Below, one piece after another: positions 50,350 to 58,219 of a stretch of DNA of 64,000 nt (positions are counted from its first letter, which is position 1; each line of letters opens with the position of its first letter). Source of the stretch: JAMLIN01 sp964476625 (GTDB taxonomy: Bacteria > Pseudomonadota > Gammaproteobacteria > Burkholderiales > Burkholderiaceae_E); assembly GCA_964476625.1 (NCBI GenBank), contig CAYZBJ010000010.1, positions 4,169 through 68,168 of the forward strand. The letters run 5' to 3'. The position numbers and the translations under genes are program-made. The notes beneath the pieces were generated by a model. That model did not search any database. It worked only from the letters and a program-made list of their open reading frames with translations, and had not been told where the DNA came from.

Positions 50350-50814
50350 TTACCCGTTCGGGGGCGGTGATTCCATCTCGAACACAAGGAGGGTCGAAGT
50401 CGCCGTAGCGCATAGTCTTCCCTCGCCGTCGTGCAAGGTGGCTTCCGCGAACGCCACGCGCCGGCCGACCGAGATGACCGTGCCGGTCGCGCGGACCGTG
50501 CCACTCCGGTCACTGAGCCCGCGCACGAACGAGACCTTGAGCTCCAGGGTCGTATGTCCCCGGTTGGGGCCGAGCTTCGAGTGGACCGCGATACCGCAGG
50601 CGCTGTCGAGCAAGGTCGAGGCATAGCCGCCGTGCACCGATCCCAGCGGGTTGTAGACGCTGCGATCGGGTGTGCCCTCGAACACCACCCGGCCGCGCTC
50701 GAGCTCGACCAGGTCGAATCCGAGCTTCTCGCCCATCGGCGCCTTCAGGTTGCCCGCGAGCATCGTGCGCAGTTGCTCGAAGCCGTCGGGTGCCTCCTTG
50801 ACCTTGTCTGTCAT
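50350..50814 (-). CDS. PaaI-family hotdog thioesterase
   Basis: A 154-residue hotdog-fold acyl-CoA thioesterase. PLGSVHGGYASTLLDSACGIAVHS near 57-80 holds the HGG motif and catalytic Asp as in PaaI/YdiI-like enzymes. THTT-like 'GHTTLELKVSFVRGL' follows near 86. The ATG at 50814 fits the family's length. It sits 5 bp after the SDR gene in the hxlR operon and probably hydrolyses a CoA thioester in that pathway; substrate unknown. Confidence 0.88.
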   Translation of the reverse strand: MTDKVKEAPDGFEQLRTMLAGNLKAPMGEKLGFDLVELERGRVVFEGTPDRSVYNPLGSVHGGYASTLLDSACGIAVHSKLGPNRGHTTLELKVSFVRGLSDRSGTVRATGTVISVGRRVAFAEATLHDGEGRLCATATSTLLVFEMESPPPNG

Positions 50815-50819
50815 CACGC

Positions 50820-51518
50820 TCACCAGGTTTCGTGGAAGGGCCGGACCTCGGCGAGGAACGACCAGGCGTCGCGCGGCTGGTGCGCGAGATGGAAGACCTC
50901 GCCGGCAATCGACGCCGGCGAGATGAAGAAGTCGTCCGCTGCGTCGGGCAATCGCTCTCGCTGCCACGGTACGTCGATCACCGCATCGATCACGAGGTAG
51001 GCGACGTGGACGCCCTTGGGTCCGAGGTCACGCGCCAGTGATTCGGCGAGGATCCGCTGTGCGGCCTTGGTCGGGGCGAAGCCGGCGAACGCCGCGCGCC
51101 CGCGCTGCGCCGAGGTGTTGCCGGTGACGATCAGCGCGCCTTCGCCAGCCTCGACCATCGCGGGCGTCGTCAGCCGTGCGAGATGGAAGAGCGCCATCGT
51201 ATTGATCGCGAAGTTGCGCTGGAGCGTATCCGCCTCGACCTCCATGAAGGTACCGAACGCGCCACCCACGGCATTGTGGACGACGATCTTCGGGCACCCC
51301 ACCTGGGCGATCACACGCTCCAGGGCGCTGGCGTCACTGACGTCGCAAGGCACCGCGACCGAATCCGGAATCTCGTGCTCCAGCGCGGCGAGACGATCGG
51401 CGTCGCGCGCCAGCATCGCCACCCGATAGCCGCCTTCGGCGAAGCGCCGCACGACGGCAGCGCCGGTGCCGGGGCCAACACCAGTGACGAGGGCGAATGG
51501 TTTGGTCCTGTCCGTCAT
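50820..51518 (-). CDS. SDR-family oxidoreductase with the catalytic Tyr replaced
   Basis: A 232-residue short-chain dehydrogenase. The cofactor motif is VTGVGPGTGAAVVRRF near 11-26, the DVSD follows, and the NNAG motif is replaced by HNAVGG near 96. The Ser region reads VTGNTSAQRG. Where YxxxK is expected the sequence is FAPTK, so Tyr is Phe and Lys is kept. Catalysis of the usual kind is thus doubtful or differently arranged. It overlaps the isomerase gene by 4 bp. Confidence 0.86.
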   Translation of the reverse strand: MTDRTKPFALVTGVGPGTGAAVVRRFAEGGYRVAMLARDADRLAALEHEIPDSVAVPCDVSDASALERVIAQVGCPKIVVHNAVGGAFGTFMEVEADTLQRNFAINTMALFHLARLTTPAMVEAGEGALIVTGNTSAQRGRAAFAGFAPTKAAQRILAESLARDLGPKGVHVAYLVIDAVIDVPWQRERLPDAADDFFISPASIAGEVFHLAHQPRDAWSFLAEVRPFHETW

Positions 51519-52108
51519 GCCGCTTCCCCCAGACGCGTGAGTTCCTCGCGCACGAAATCGAGCCGATCGTTGCCGAAGAACATCGTGTCGCCGACGAAGA
51601 TGCTGGGCGAGCCGAACACGCCGCGCTCGGCCGCTTCCTCGGTATTGGCATCGAGCTGTGCGATCACGTCGGGCGCGTCGATCCCTGCGGCGATGGGAGC
51701 AGGATCGATGCCGGCGGCCGCGATGACGGCGAGGATGTCGTCGCTGGTCGCGAGCGTCTTCCCCTCGCTCCAAAGGGCACGGTACAAGGCCAGCGTGATC
51801 GCGTCGGCCTCCTCGGGCGACCCCGCCGCCAGCACGGCGCGCGAGCAGGCGGCGCCATCGGCGCTGCGCACGTCCGATGGGTTCAGGGCAATGCCGTAGC
51901 GCTCGCACCAGCGCGCCAGGTCCTTGCGCGCGTAGCGACCCTTGGCCGCGCAGGTGATGGTGGTCGGCACGTTTCCGACCTTCTCCATGACCTCGAGAAT
52001 CCGCATCGGCCGGAACGCGATGTGGACGTCCATTTCGCGCAACTGGGTGAAGGCCAGATAGCTGTAGGGGCTTCCGAAACTGTAGAAGAATTCGATCGAC
52101 TGCGTCAT
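51515..52108 (-). CDS. Kappa-GST/2-hydroxychromene-2-carboxylate isomerase-like protein
   Basis: A 197-residue DsbA-fold protein. The N-terminus IEFFYSFGSPYSYLA has Ser where DsbA has the Cys pair, which is the mark of HCCA isomerase and kappa-class glutathione transferase. FGSPSIFVGDTMFFGNDRLDFV near 165-186 binds glutathione. HCCA isomerases act in naphthalene and related aromatic breakdown, though many such genes do other work. It overlaps hxlR and the SDR gene by 4 bp each. Confidence 0.88.
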   Translation of the reverse strand: MTQSIEFFYSFGSPYSYLAFTQLREMDVHIAFRPMRILEVMEKVGNVPTTITCAAKGRYARKDLARWCERYGIALNPSDVRSADGAACSRAVLAAGSPEEADAITLALYRALWSEGKTLATSDDILAVIAAAGIDPAPIAAGIDAPDVIAQLDANTEEAAERGVFGSPSIFVGDTMFFGNDRLDFVREELTRLGEAA

Positions 52109-52605
52109 CGGGCTGCTCCTGCGGAAGAATCGAGAAGGCGGCGGACGCTATCGTCCGCCGCGGGACCGGGGCGAATCCCGACACGGTCGCGCGGCACCGC
52201 TTGCCCGGTTTCGGCATCGACGAGCGCAAGCCGCAGCGGTCGGCCGGTCAGGCGGTCCACCAGCTCCACCGGGGGCTGGCCGAGGCCGCTCGCGTCCCAG
52301 CGATCACCCCATTCGCGCAGGGCGACATTGACCTTCCACAGGTCGCGCCCTTTCGGCGTCAACCGATACTCGTCACGCGGCGGACGCTCCTGGTAGCGCA
52401 CGCGCTCCACGATGCCCGCCGCCGCCAGGTGTTTGAGGCGAGCCGCCAGGGTCGCACTGGGGATGCCGGTACTGGCGCGCAGGTCTTCGTAGCGATGCAG
52501 GCCGAACGACAGGTCGCGGATGACCAGCAGCGCCCAGCGATCCCCGATCAGTTCGAGCGCCCCCGCAATCGAGCAACGCATTCCGGCGAAGGACTTCGGC
52601 TTCAA
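52105..52605 (-). CDS. HxlR-family transcriptional regulator
   Basis: A 166-residue winged-helix regulator. The HxlR core is CSIAGALELIGDRWALLVIRDLSFG near 11-35, then FDDL-like YEDLRASTGIPSATLAARLKHLAAAGIVERV near 38-68 and Y-x-LT-x-KG-x-x-L. The start is probably TTG at 52605, preceded by GAGGTCGAGAG. ATG at 52581 is an alternative. A 45-residue C-terminal extension goes beyond typical HxlR (about 110-120). A 17-bp palindrome lies 16 bp upstream, so autoregulation is likely. Confidence 0.9.
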   Translation of the reverse strand: MKPKSFAGMRCSIAGALELIGDRWALLVIRDLSFGLHRYEDLRASTGIPSATLAARLKHLAAAGIVERVRYQERPPRDEYRLTPKGRDLWKVNVALREWGDRWDASGLGQPPVELVDRLTGRPLRLALVDAETGQAVPRDRVGIRPGPAADDSVRRLLDSSAGAAR

Positions 52606-52620
52606 GCTCTCGACCTCGTA

Positions 52621-52637
52621 ACTTCAATAATTGAAGT
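52621..52637. promoter_or_regulatory. Palindromic operator ACTTCAAT-A-ATTGAAGT of hxlR
   Basis: A perfect 8+1+8 palindrome, AT-rich in GC-rich surroundings, starts 16 bp upstream of the hxlR TTG. A TATATA lies next to it. The likely promoter overlaps the palindrome, as expected for repression by the encoded HxlR dimer. Confidence 0.7.
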
Positions 52638-52773
52638 ATATATGGATCAACAGCGTCGTCCAGAACGGTAGCGATGTCCCGATCGGTGCGCGATGATCGG
52701 GCGCGGAACTTCGGCGGCCGTGGCGCCGGGCTGCGATCGTGATGGCGTAGTATTCGGGCCGGACTCCGACGCC

Positions 52774-53715
52774 ATGAAACCCGCGATCCTCCTTAGCGCC
52801 GCCCTGTTCGCAGCCGGCTGCGCCCCGCTTGCCCCGACCGACCGCGGATCGTCGGCCGATGCCGGCACTTCGGCCACCGCCACGCCCTATGTCGTGCCGC
52901 GCAGCGAAGTACGCACCATGCGCTCGCGCAGCGGGGTCGACTACCGCATCCTCATCGCAAGACCCGCCGCACCCCCACCCGCGACCGGCTATCCGGTGCT
53001 CTACCTGCTCGATGGCGACGACAGCTTCGCGATCGCGGCGGTGACCGCCGAGCGCCTCGGCCGACATGCCGGGCGGGGCGGCGTGGTCCCCGGCCTCATC
53101 GTGGGCATCGGCTACCCGGGAGCATCGCGCCGCGCCCTCGACTACACGCCGGCCAGCGCGAATCCCGCGCCCGGGCCGGACGGGCGCGTCGACACCACCG
53201 GCGGTGCGCAAGCCTTCCGGGAGTTCATCGCCGATGAACTGCAACCGACGATCGCGCGCGACTTCTCCATCGATGCCTCCCGACAGACCCTGATGGGCCA
53301 TAGCTACGGCGGGCTCTTCGTCCTCGACACCCTGTTTCGCCAGCCGGAACTCTTCCGGACCTACGTCGCCTCGAGCCCGTCGATCTGGTTCGCCAACCGA
53401 CAGGTGCTCGCGCACGAGTCCGCCTTCGTCGAACGCCAGCGCGCCGCCGGCCGCCCACTCGATCTCGTGCTGACCGTCGGCGAACTCGAGCAGCCCCGAT
53501 CGCAGGCAAAGGCGAGGCCGGCCGCCGATGCGGGCGTTGCCGCCCGCCTTGCCGAGCGTCGCATGGTGGACGACAGCCGCGAGCTCGCCGCACGGCTGCG
53601 TGTGCACGAGGACACCGGCCTCGCGGTGCACTACCGCGTCCTTGCCGGCGAGACCCACGGCTCCGCGTCGCTGCCCGCCATCGGCAGCGCCGTGCTGCGC
53701 GCCTTCGGCCGCTGA
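52774..53715 (+). CDS. Lipoprotein alpha/beta hydrolase, IroE/Fes-like esterase
   Basis: A 313-residue esterase of the esterase-D family. The signal peptide ends in a lipobox (SAALFAAGC, Cys near residue 16), so it is probably anchored to the outer membrane. YLLDGDDSFAI near 73 and the nucleophile GHSYGGLFVLDTLF near 176 match IroE/Fes/YbbA-type hydrolases of siderophore esters; a catalytic His is in GETHGSASLP near 295. No siderophore genes are near, so another ester may be the substrate. A TAGTAT at 52748 may be its -10 box. Confidence 0.85.
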   Translation: MKPAILLSAALFAAGCAPLAPTDRGSSADAGTSATATPYVVPRSEVRTMRSRSGVDYRILIARPAAPPPATGYPVLYLLDGDDSFAIAAVTAERLGRHAGRGGVVPGLIVGIGYPGASRRALDYTPASANPAPGPDGRVDTTGGAQAFREFIADELQPTIARDFSIDASRQTLMGHSYGGLFVLDTLFRQPELFRTYVASSPSIWFANRQVLAHESAFVERQRAAGRPLDLVLTVGELEQPRSQAKARPAADAGVAARLAERRMVDDSRELAARLRVHEDTGLAVHYRVLAGETHGSASLPAIGSAVLRAFGR

Positions 53716-53869
53716 GGCGCGACGCCGCGGGCGCCGGCGAATCTCGTCGAGGCAAGACACCGTCTGCAGACAAGGGCAGGCTGCGGTATTTTGTGGGCCT
53801 CGCGCGGCGGGGAAACCCCACGGCCTTCGCCGCAACCGGCATGTCGCCACCACCAGACAGGAATTCCGG

Positions 53870-54982
53870 ATGCCAGGCTCTCCGCTTTTCGAACCCCTCC
53901 AGGTCGGTCCGTACCGGCTGTCCCACCGTGTGGTGATGGCGCCCCTCACCCGGATGCGCGCCACGCGCCCCGGCAACATTCCCAATGAGCTCAACGCCCG
54001 CTACTACGGCCAGCGCGCCAGCGAAGGCGGGCTGATCATCGCCGAAGCGAGCCAGGTACTGCCCACCGGCCAGGGCTCGCCCGCCACGCCCGGCATCCAC
54101 TCGGCCGCCCAGGTCGAAGGCTGGAAGGGCGTGGTGCGTGCGGTGCAGGCCAAGGGTGGGAAGATCTTCCTGCAGCTCTGGCATGTCGGCCGGATCTCGC
54201 ACCGTTCACACCAGCCCGGCGGCGAACTGCCGATAGCGCCCTCGGCCGTCGCGCCGGCCGGCAAGGTACTCAACGCCGACTTCCAGCCAGTCCCCTTCGA
54301 GGCGCCGCGCGCCCTGCGCACGGACGAGATCCCGGGAATCATCGAAGGCTATGTGCAGGCCGCGAAGAATGCGCTCGAAGCGGGTTTCGACGGGGTCGAG
54401 ATCCACGGCGCCAACGGCTACCTCCTCGAGCAGTTCCTGCAGTCGCGCACCAACCTGCGCACCGACGCCTATGGCGGTTCGATCACCAACCGGGCGCGGC
54501 TGATGCTCGAGGTCGCCGAAGCCGTCGCCGGGGTCTGGCGCCCGGAAAGGGTCGGCATCCGGCTCTCGCCGTACGGCATCGCGAACGACAGCGGCGAAGC
54601 GGACCCGATGCCGCTCTACACCCATGTCATCCAGGCGCTCGATGGCATGGGCCTCGCCTACCTGCACCTGCTCGAGCCGCGCGCAAGTGGCGCCGGCGGA
54701 CGTGAAGTCGACCACCAGGGCGTACCGTCGGCGGCCGAGCTGTTCCGCCCGTCGTGGCGCGGCGTGCTGATCGCAGCCGGGAACTTCCGCACCGAGTCCG
54801 CCGCCGGGATGGTCGCCAGCGGCACGGCCGACGCGATCGCCTTCGGCCGCTTCTTCATCTCGAACCCCGACCTGCCCGAACGCATCCGGGCCGGGGCGGA
54901 GTTCACGCCGTACAACCGGGCAACCTTCTACGGCGGCGGCCCGGAAGGCTACGTCGACTACCCGGCAATGGGCGAGGCCTGA
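53870..54982 (+). CDS. Old Yellow Enzyme-family alkene reductase (NemA-like)
   Basis: A 370-residue FMN enzyme using NAD(P)H. Motifs: PLTRMRA near 24-30, SEGGLIIAEASQVLPTGQG near 50-68, QLWHVGRISH near 103-112 and the His-x2-Asn pair in FDGVEIHGANGYLLEQFLQ near 180-198. The YGGSITNRARLMLEVAEAV is the OYE hallmark. It reduces activated alkenes, quinones or nitro esters. The start at ATG 53870 has CAGGAAT before it. GST follows after 30 bp, so electrophile detoxification is a plausible joint role. Confidence 0.92.
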   Translation: MPGSPLFEPLQVGPYRLSHRVVMAPLTRMRATRPGNIPNELNARYYGQRASEGGLIIAEASQVLPTGQGSPATPGIHSAAQVEGWKGVVRAVQAKGGKIFLQLWHVGRISHRSHQPGGELPIAPSAVAPAGKVLNADFQPVPFEAPRALRTDEIPGIIEGYVQAAKNALEAGFDGVEIHGANGYLLEQFLQSRTNLRTDAYGGSITNRARLMLEVAEAVAGVWRPERVGIRLSPYGIANDSGEADPMPLYTHVIQALDGMGLAYLHLLEPRASGAGGREVDHQGVPSAAELFRPSWRGVLIAAGNFRTESAAGMVASGTADAIAFGRFFISNPDLPERIRAGAEFTPYNRATFYGGGPEGYVDYPAMGEA

Positions 54983-55012
54983 AGGCCGGGACTGGCTCGA
55001 GGAGGATGCATC

Positions 55013-55960
55013 ATGAGTACCGACTCGTCATGTGACGACGAATACCCCATCCTGCACCACTACGACTTCTCGCCCTTCGCCGAGAAGATCCGCCTCGCGC
55101 TCGGCATCAAGGGACTGCGCTGGCGTTCGGTGATCGCCCCGTCGGTACTGCCCAAGCCGGACCTGGTCACGCTCACGGGAGGCTATCGTCACATCCCGGT
55201 GCTGCAGTACGGAGCGGACGTCTATTGCGACACCCGGACCATCATTCGCGAACTCGATCGTCGCCACCCCGAAACGCCACTCGACGATCCCGCGTCGCGC
55301 GCTCTGGCCACCGCGATCGAGGCCTGGGCCGAGCGCGACCTGTTCTGGCCGATCGCGCGCTTCGTCAGCGGCACCAATGCCGAGACGGTCGACCCGCAGC
55401 TGCATGTCGACCGCGCATCCCTGCGCGGCAAGCCGACACCCTCGATGGCCCGCCTCAAGGCAGTCGCCCGTCGCGAGCTCTCGCGCATCCGCCCGCTCCT
55501 GCCGGTCGTCGACGGCCTGCTGGGCCGCGACTCGGCCTGGCTGCTGGGCAAGCGGCCGGGCAAGGCCGACCTCGCCGTCTACCATGGCCTCTGGTTCCTT
55601 TCGGCCATGCCGATCGACTGCTCGGGCGAACTCGCGCCCTACCCCTCGATCCGGGACTGGATGCGCCGGGTCGCCGCGATCGGCCACGGTGAATCCACCG
55701 GGATGCCTGCCGCGCGCTCGCTGGAGATCGCGGCACGATGCCGACCCGAGGTGCGCACCGATTCGATCGAGGACGACTCCCTGCCCGCCATGGGCAGCCG
55801 GGTAGCGATCAGGCCGGACGACTACACCACCGCCGCCGTCGAGGGCACGCTGGTGCGCGTCGCCGCCGACGACATCGCGATCCGGCGCGACGACTCCGCC
55901 CTAGGCGAGATCGTCGTCCACTTTCCACGCATCGGCTACGCGCTGAAGGAACTCCCATGA
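55013..55960 (+). CDS. Glutathione S-transferase-like protein with a C-terminal extension
   Basis: A 315-residue protein. The thioredoxin-like N-domain is LHHYDFSPFAEKIRLALGIKGL near 15-36 and IPVLQYGADVYCDTRTIIRELDRR near 63-86. The all-alpha C-domain runs to about 225 with RPGKADLAVYHGLWFL. About 85 further residues (from 230) form an extra beta-rich domain not seen in typical GST. GGAGG lies 7 nt before the ATG. It follows the OYE gene. Confidence 0.85.
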   Translation: MSTDSSCDDEYPILHHYDFSPFAEKIRLALGIKGLRWRSVIAPSVLPKPDLVTLTGGYRHIPVLQYGADVYCDTRTIIRELDRRHPETPLDDPASRALATAIEAWAERDLFWPIARFVSGTNAETVDPQLHVDRASLRGKPTPSMARLKAVARRELSRIRPLLPVVDGLLGRDSAWLLGKRPGKADLAVYHGLWFLSAMPIDCSGELAPYPSIRDWMRRVAAIGHGESTGMPAARSLEIAARCRPEVRTDSIEDDSLPAMGSRVAIRPDDYTTAAVEGTLVRVAADDIAIRRDDSALGEIVVHFPRIGYALKELP

Positions 55961-55995
55961 ACGGCAGGCTCGACGGCGGCTGGACCGCCCAGTAG
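55957..55995 (+). CDS. Twelve-codon frame overlapping the GST stop
   Basis: ATGA at 55957 overlaps the GST stop and opens a 12-codon frame (MNGRLDGGWTAQ) ending in TAG. The first residues MNGRLDG resemble the start of many SDR proteins, so this may be the vestige of a downstream SDR gene that was once coupled to GST. It could equally be chance. Function as a peptide is not supported. Confidence 0.2.
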   Translation: MNGRLDGGWTAQ

Positions 55996-56038
55996 GCCGC
56001 CCGATGCGGCGCCCGCGCCACCCCGCGGCGAGGCCGGG

Positions 56039-56686
56039 TCAGTCGCCGTAGTCGAGGTTCGGCCGCAACTCGCGCATCCGTGCAGCGAGGCGCCGGCTCG
56101 CACTGTCGTCCGAACGGGCCAGGTGCTTTGCGACCGCAACGTGATCGGCATCGATCTTGTGGTGGTTCAGCTTCGACTGGCCCTCGATGCGATCGACCTC
56201 GATGTCGATCACCCGGATCATCGCGAGCATCGATTCGCGCTTGTTCGGCTCCATGGTCGCCATCGACCAGGGCGGCTTCGGCAACCGCGCCTCGGAGACC
56301 GCGAGAAGCTCGTCGCCATGGGGCCGGTTCTCGTCCAGGGATCGCAGGCGGCCGACGCCCGAGAGGTGGACCGCTTCGTAGAGCCAGGTCGAGACCTGGT
56401 CGGGCGATTCGTACCAGTCGTTCGATACATAGGCGTCGGCGCCCGGGACGACCAGCAGGAAACGGGTCCGGCCGTCGGCCAGCCCGACCAGCGGGTTCTT
56501 CGCGGTCAGGTGGAACTGGGCGACCAGGCGCCCCCCGGGACCCTCGGCCTCGTGGATGGTGAAGGGCACATGCGAACCGCGCGGCCCGTCGGCGTCGGCC
56601 GCGATGACGACACCGAAGCCGCGCTTCGCGGCGAACGCGACGGCTTCTTCATCGCTCATCCGGAACGGCGGGCGGATGATGTGCAT
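56039..56686 (-). CDS. PaiB-family FMN-binding negative regulator-like protein
   Basis: A 215-residue PaiB/FMN-binding split-barrel. The start MHIIRPPFRMSDEEAVAFA, GSHVPFTIHEAEG near 38-50 and DAYVSNDWYESPDQVSTWLYEAVHLSG near 84-110 match the family. Bacillus PaiB controls sporulation and protease genes, but most proteobacterial homologues are uncharacterised. It lies 3 bp after the HAD-UbiA gene on the same strand, so it may be co-expressed; the functional link is unknown. Confidence 0.88.
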   Translation of the reverse strand: MHIIRPPFRMSDEEAVAFAAKRGFGVVIAADADGPRGSHVPFTIHEAEGPGGRLVAQFHLTAKNPLVGLADGRTRFLLVVPGADAYVSNDWYESPDQVSTWLYEAVHLSGVGRLRSLDENRPHGDELLAVSEARLPKPPWSMATMEPNKRESMLAMIRVIDIEVDRIEGQSKLNHHKIDADHVAVAKHLARSDDSASRRLAARMRELRPNLDYGD

Positions 56687-56689
56687 CGG

Positions 56690-58174
56690 TCAGGGTGAGA
56701 ACGTCGGAATGCCGAAAGCCGCCAGCACGAACACCGAGATGATGAAGATGAGCAGCCATCGTCCGGTGGTGTCGGTGAGCGCATGGACCAGGGGATCGTC
56801 GTGCATGTTGCCGCGTGCGGTGTCGATCCACAGTCGGCCCAGCCAGACCAGCAGCGCCACCATCGCCAGCCACAGCAGCTTGGGCGTCGCGTAGCGGATC
56901 TCGACGTCGGGCGTACTCACGTACAGGGCAAGAACCAGCACTGCCGCCACCGAGGCCGCCACCCCCATGGGCTGGAGGACGTCGATGTCACCGACCCCGT
57001 AGCCGCGACCGGACCCGGTTTCCTCGCCTCGTTCGCGTTCCGAGACGAGCTCTCCGCAGCGCTTGATCAGGGCCAGGCTCAGGAACACGAAGATCGTGAA
57101 CGCCCGCAGCCAGAACGACACCTCGATGCCGGTCGCCGCAGCGCCGATCTCGACCCGCAGGGTGTAGAGACCGGCCAGCGTCACGACGTCGAACATCGGC
57201 AGGCGCTTGAGCCAGAATGAATACAGCAGCGTACTGCCGACATACAGCAGCAGCCAGAACAGCACCTTGCCGTTGACCGAGAGCGCCAGCAGGGAGGCGG
57301 CCAGCAGGACCAGGGTCGCGGCGGCGAAGCCGTGCGATGGCGCCAGCGCGCCGGAAGCGAAAGGTCGTTCCCGCTTGCGCGGATGGCGCCGGTCGGGCTG
57401 CATGTCGAGCAGGTCGTTGACCAGGTAGCCGGCCGACGCGGCCAGGCACATGGCCATCGCGGCCTCGACGGCATGCAGCCAGATCGTGGCGTCGTCGAGC
57501 GCGAAGGCGGTCATCATCGGCACGAACACCAGCAGGTTCTTGAGCCACTGGTGGGGGCGCACCGCGCGGATCCAGGCGCGCAGGCCGCCGCCGGCTTCGC
57601 GGGCGAAGCGGGTATCGGCGCCATCGAATCGGTTCGCATGACGTATCACCGATTCCGGCGCACCGACGACCACCGCCTGGCGCGAGCGCGCGAAGATCGG
57701 CATGTCCGATTCGTCGTTGCCGGCGTAATCGAAAGGCCCGCCGTCGCTGGCTGCCTCTATCGCCGCGAGCTTCTCGCGCCCCTTCAGGTTCCGGCTGCCG
57801 TCGGACGCGAGCACCGACTCGAAGACGCCGAGATGGCTCGCGACGGATTCCGCGACCGAGCGATCGGCGGCAGTGGCCAGCACGATCCGCCGCCCGCTGG
57901 CCTTCTCCTCGCGCAGCCATTCGAGGAAGCCTTCCCGATAGGGCAGCGCCGCCGGGTCGATCGGCCCGAGGTAGCCAAGGCGCTCCTTGAGCGCCGCCCG
58001 GCCACGGGCAAGCGCAGTGACCCCGATCGCGGTCCGCCACGGTCTGGCGCGCAACGCGATCGCGAAGCTCTCCCAGAGTGTGTCGGAGCGAATCAGCGTC
58101 CCGTCGAGGTCGACGAACAGGGGAGCTCCGTCAATCGCCCGGACCCCCCTCAACGGCTGGGCACCTGCGCTCAT
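56690..58174 (-). CDS. HAD phosphatase-UbiA prenyltransferase fusion (DPPR synthase-like)
   Basis: A 494-residue fusion. Residues 1-200 are a HAD phosphatase with LFVDLDGTLIRSD near 19-31 and GNDESDMPIFA near 152-162. The rest has about eight TM segments of the UbiA fold. Its NDLLDMQPDRRHPRKRERP motif and the second Asp region YSFWLKRLPMFDVVTLAGLYTLR closely resemble decaprenyl-phosphate phosphoribosyltransferase (mycobacterial Rv3806c). The reaction expected is polyprenyl-P + PRPP, followed by HAD removal of the 5'-phosphate. A TATAAT lies 6 nt before the ATG. Substrate and product are inferred. Confidence 0.85.
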   Translation of the reverse strand: MSAGAQPLRGVRAIDGAPLFVDLDGTLIRSDTLWESFAIALRARPWRTAIGVTALARGRAALKERLGYLGPIDPAALPYREGFLEWLREEKASGRRIVLATAADRSVAESVASHLGVFESVLASDGSRNLKGREKLAAIEAASDGGPFDYAGNDESDMPIFARSRQAVVVGAPESVIRHANRFDGADTRFAREAGGGLRAWIRAVRPHQWLKNLLVFVPMMTAFALDDATIWLHAVEAAMAMCLAASAGYLVNDLLDMQPDRRHPRKRERPFASGALAPSHGFAAATLVLLAASLLALSVNGKVLFWLLLYVGSTLLYSFWLKRLPMFDVVTLAGLYTLRVEIGAAATGIEVSFWLRAFTIFVFLSLALIKRCGELVSERERGEETGSGRGYGVGDIDVLQPMGVAASVAAVLVLALYVSTPDVEIRYATPKLLWLAMVALLVWLGRLWIDTARGNMHDDPLVHALTDTTGRWLLIFIISVFVLAAFGIPTFSP

Positions 58175-58180
58175 GCGCGA

Positions 58181-58186
58181 ATTATA
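58181..58186 (-). promoter_or_regulatory. TATAAT box of the HAD-UbiA gene, 6 nt from the ATG
   Basis: The minus strand reads TATAAT, a perfect -10 match, ending 6 nt before the ATG at 58174. It lies just past the atuA hairpin. No good -35 is seen 16-18 bp upstream (that region is the hairpin). It may produce a leaderless mRNA. Confidence 0.5.
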
Positions 58187-58187
58187 G

Positions 58188-58219
58188 GAAGGCCGGGCGA
58201 CAAGCGCCCGTCGGCCTTC
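58188..58219 (-). terminator. Stem-loop terminator of the atuA operon
   Basis: GAAGGCCG pairs with CGGCCTTC (8 bp) and an inner GGCG pairs with CGCC, across a short loop. It begins at the atuA stop codon and ends just before the TATAAT of the HAD-UbiA gene. There is no T-run, but the strength and position suit a terminator separating the two genes. Confidence 0.6.
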
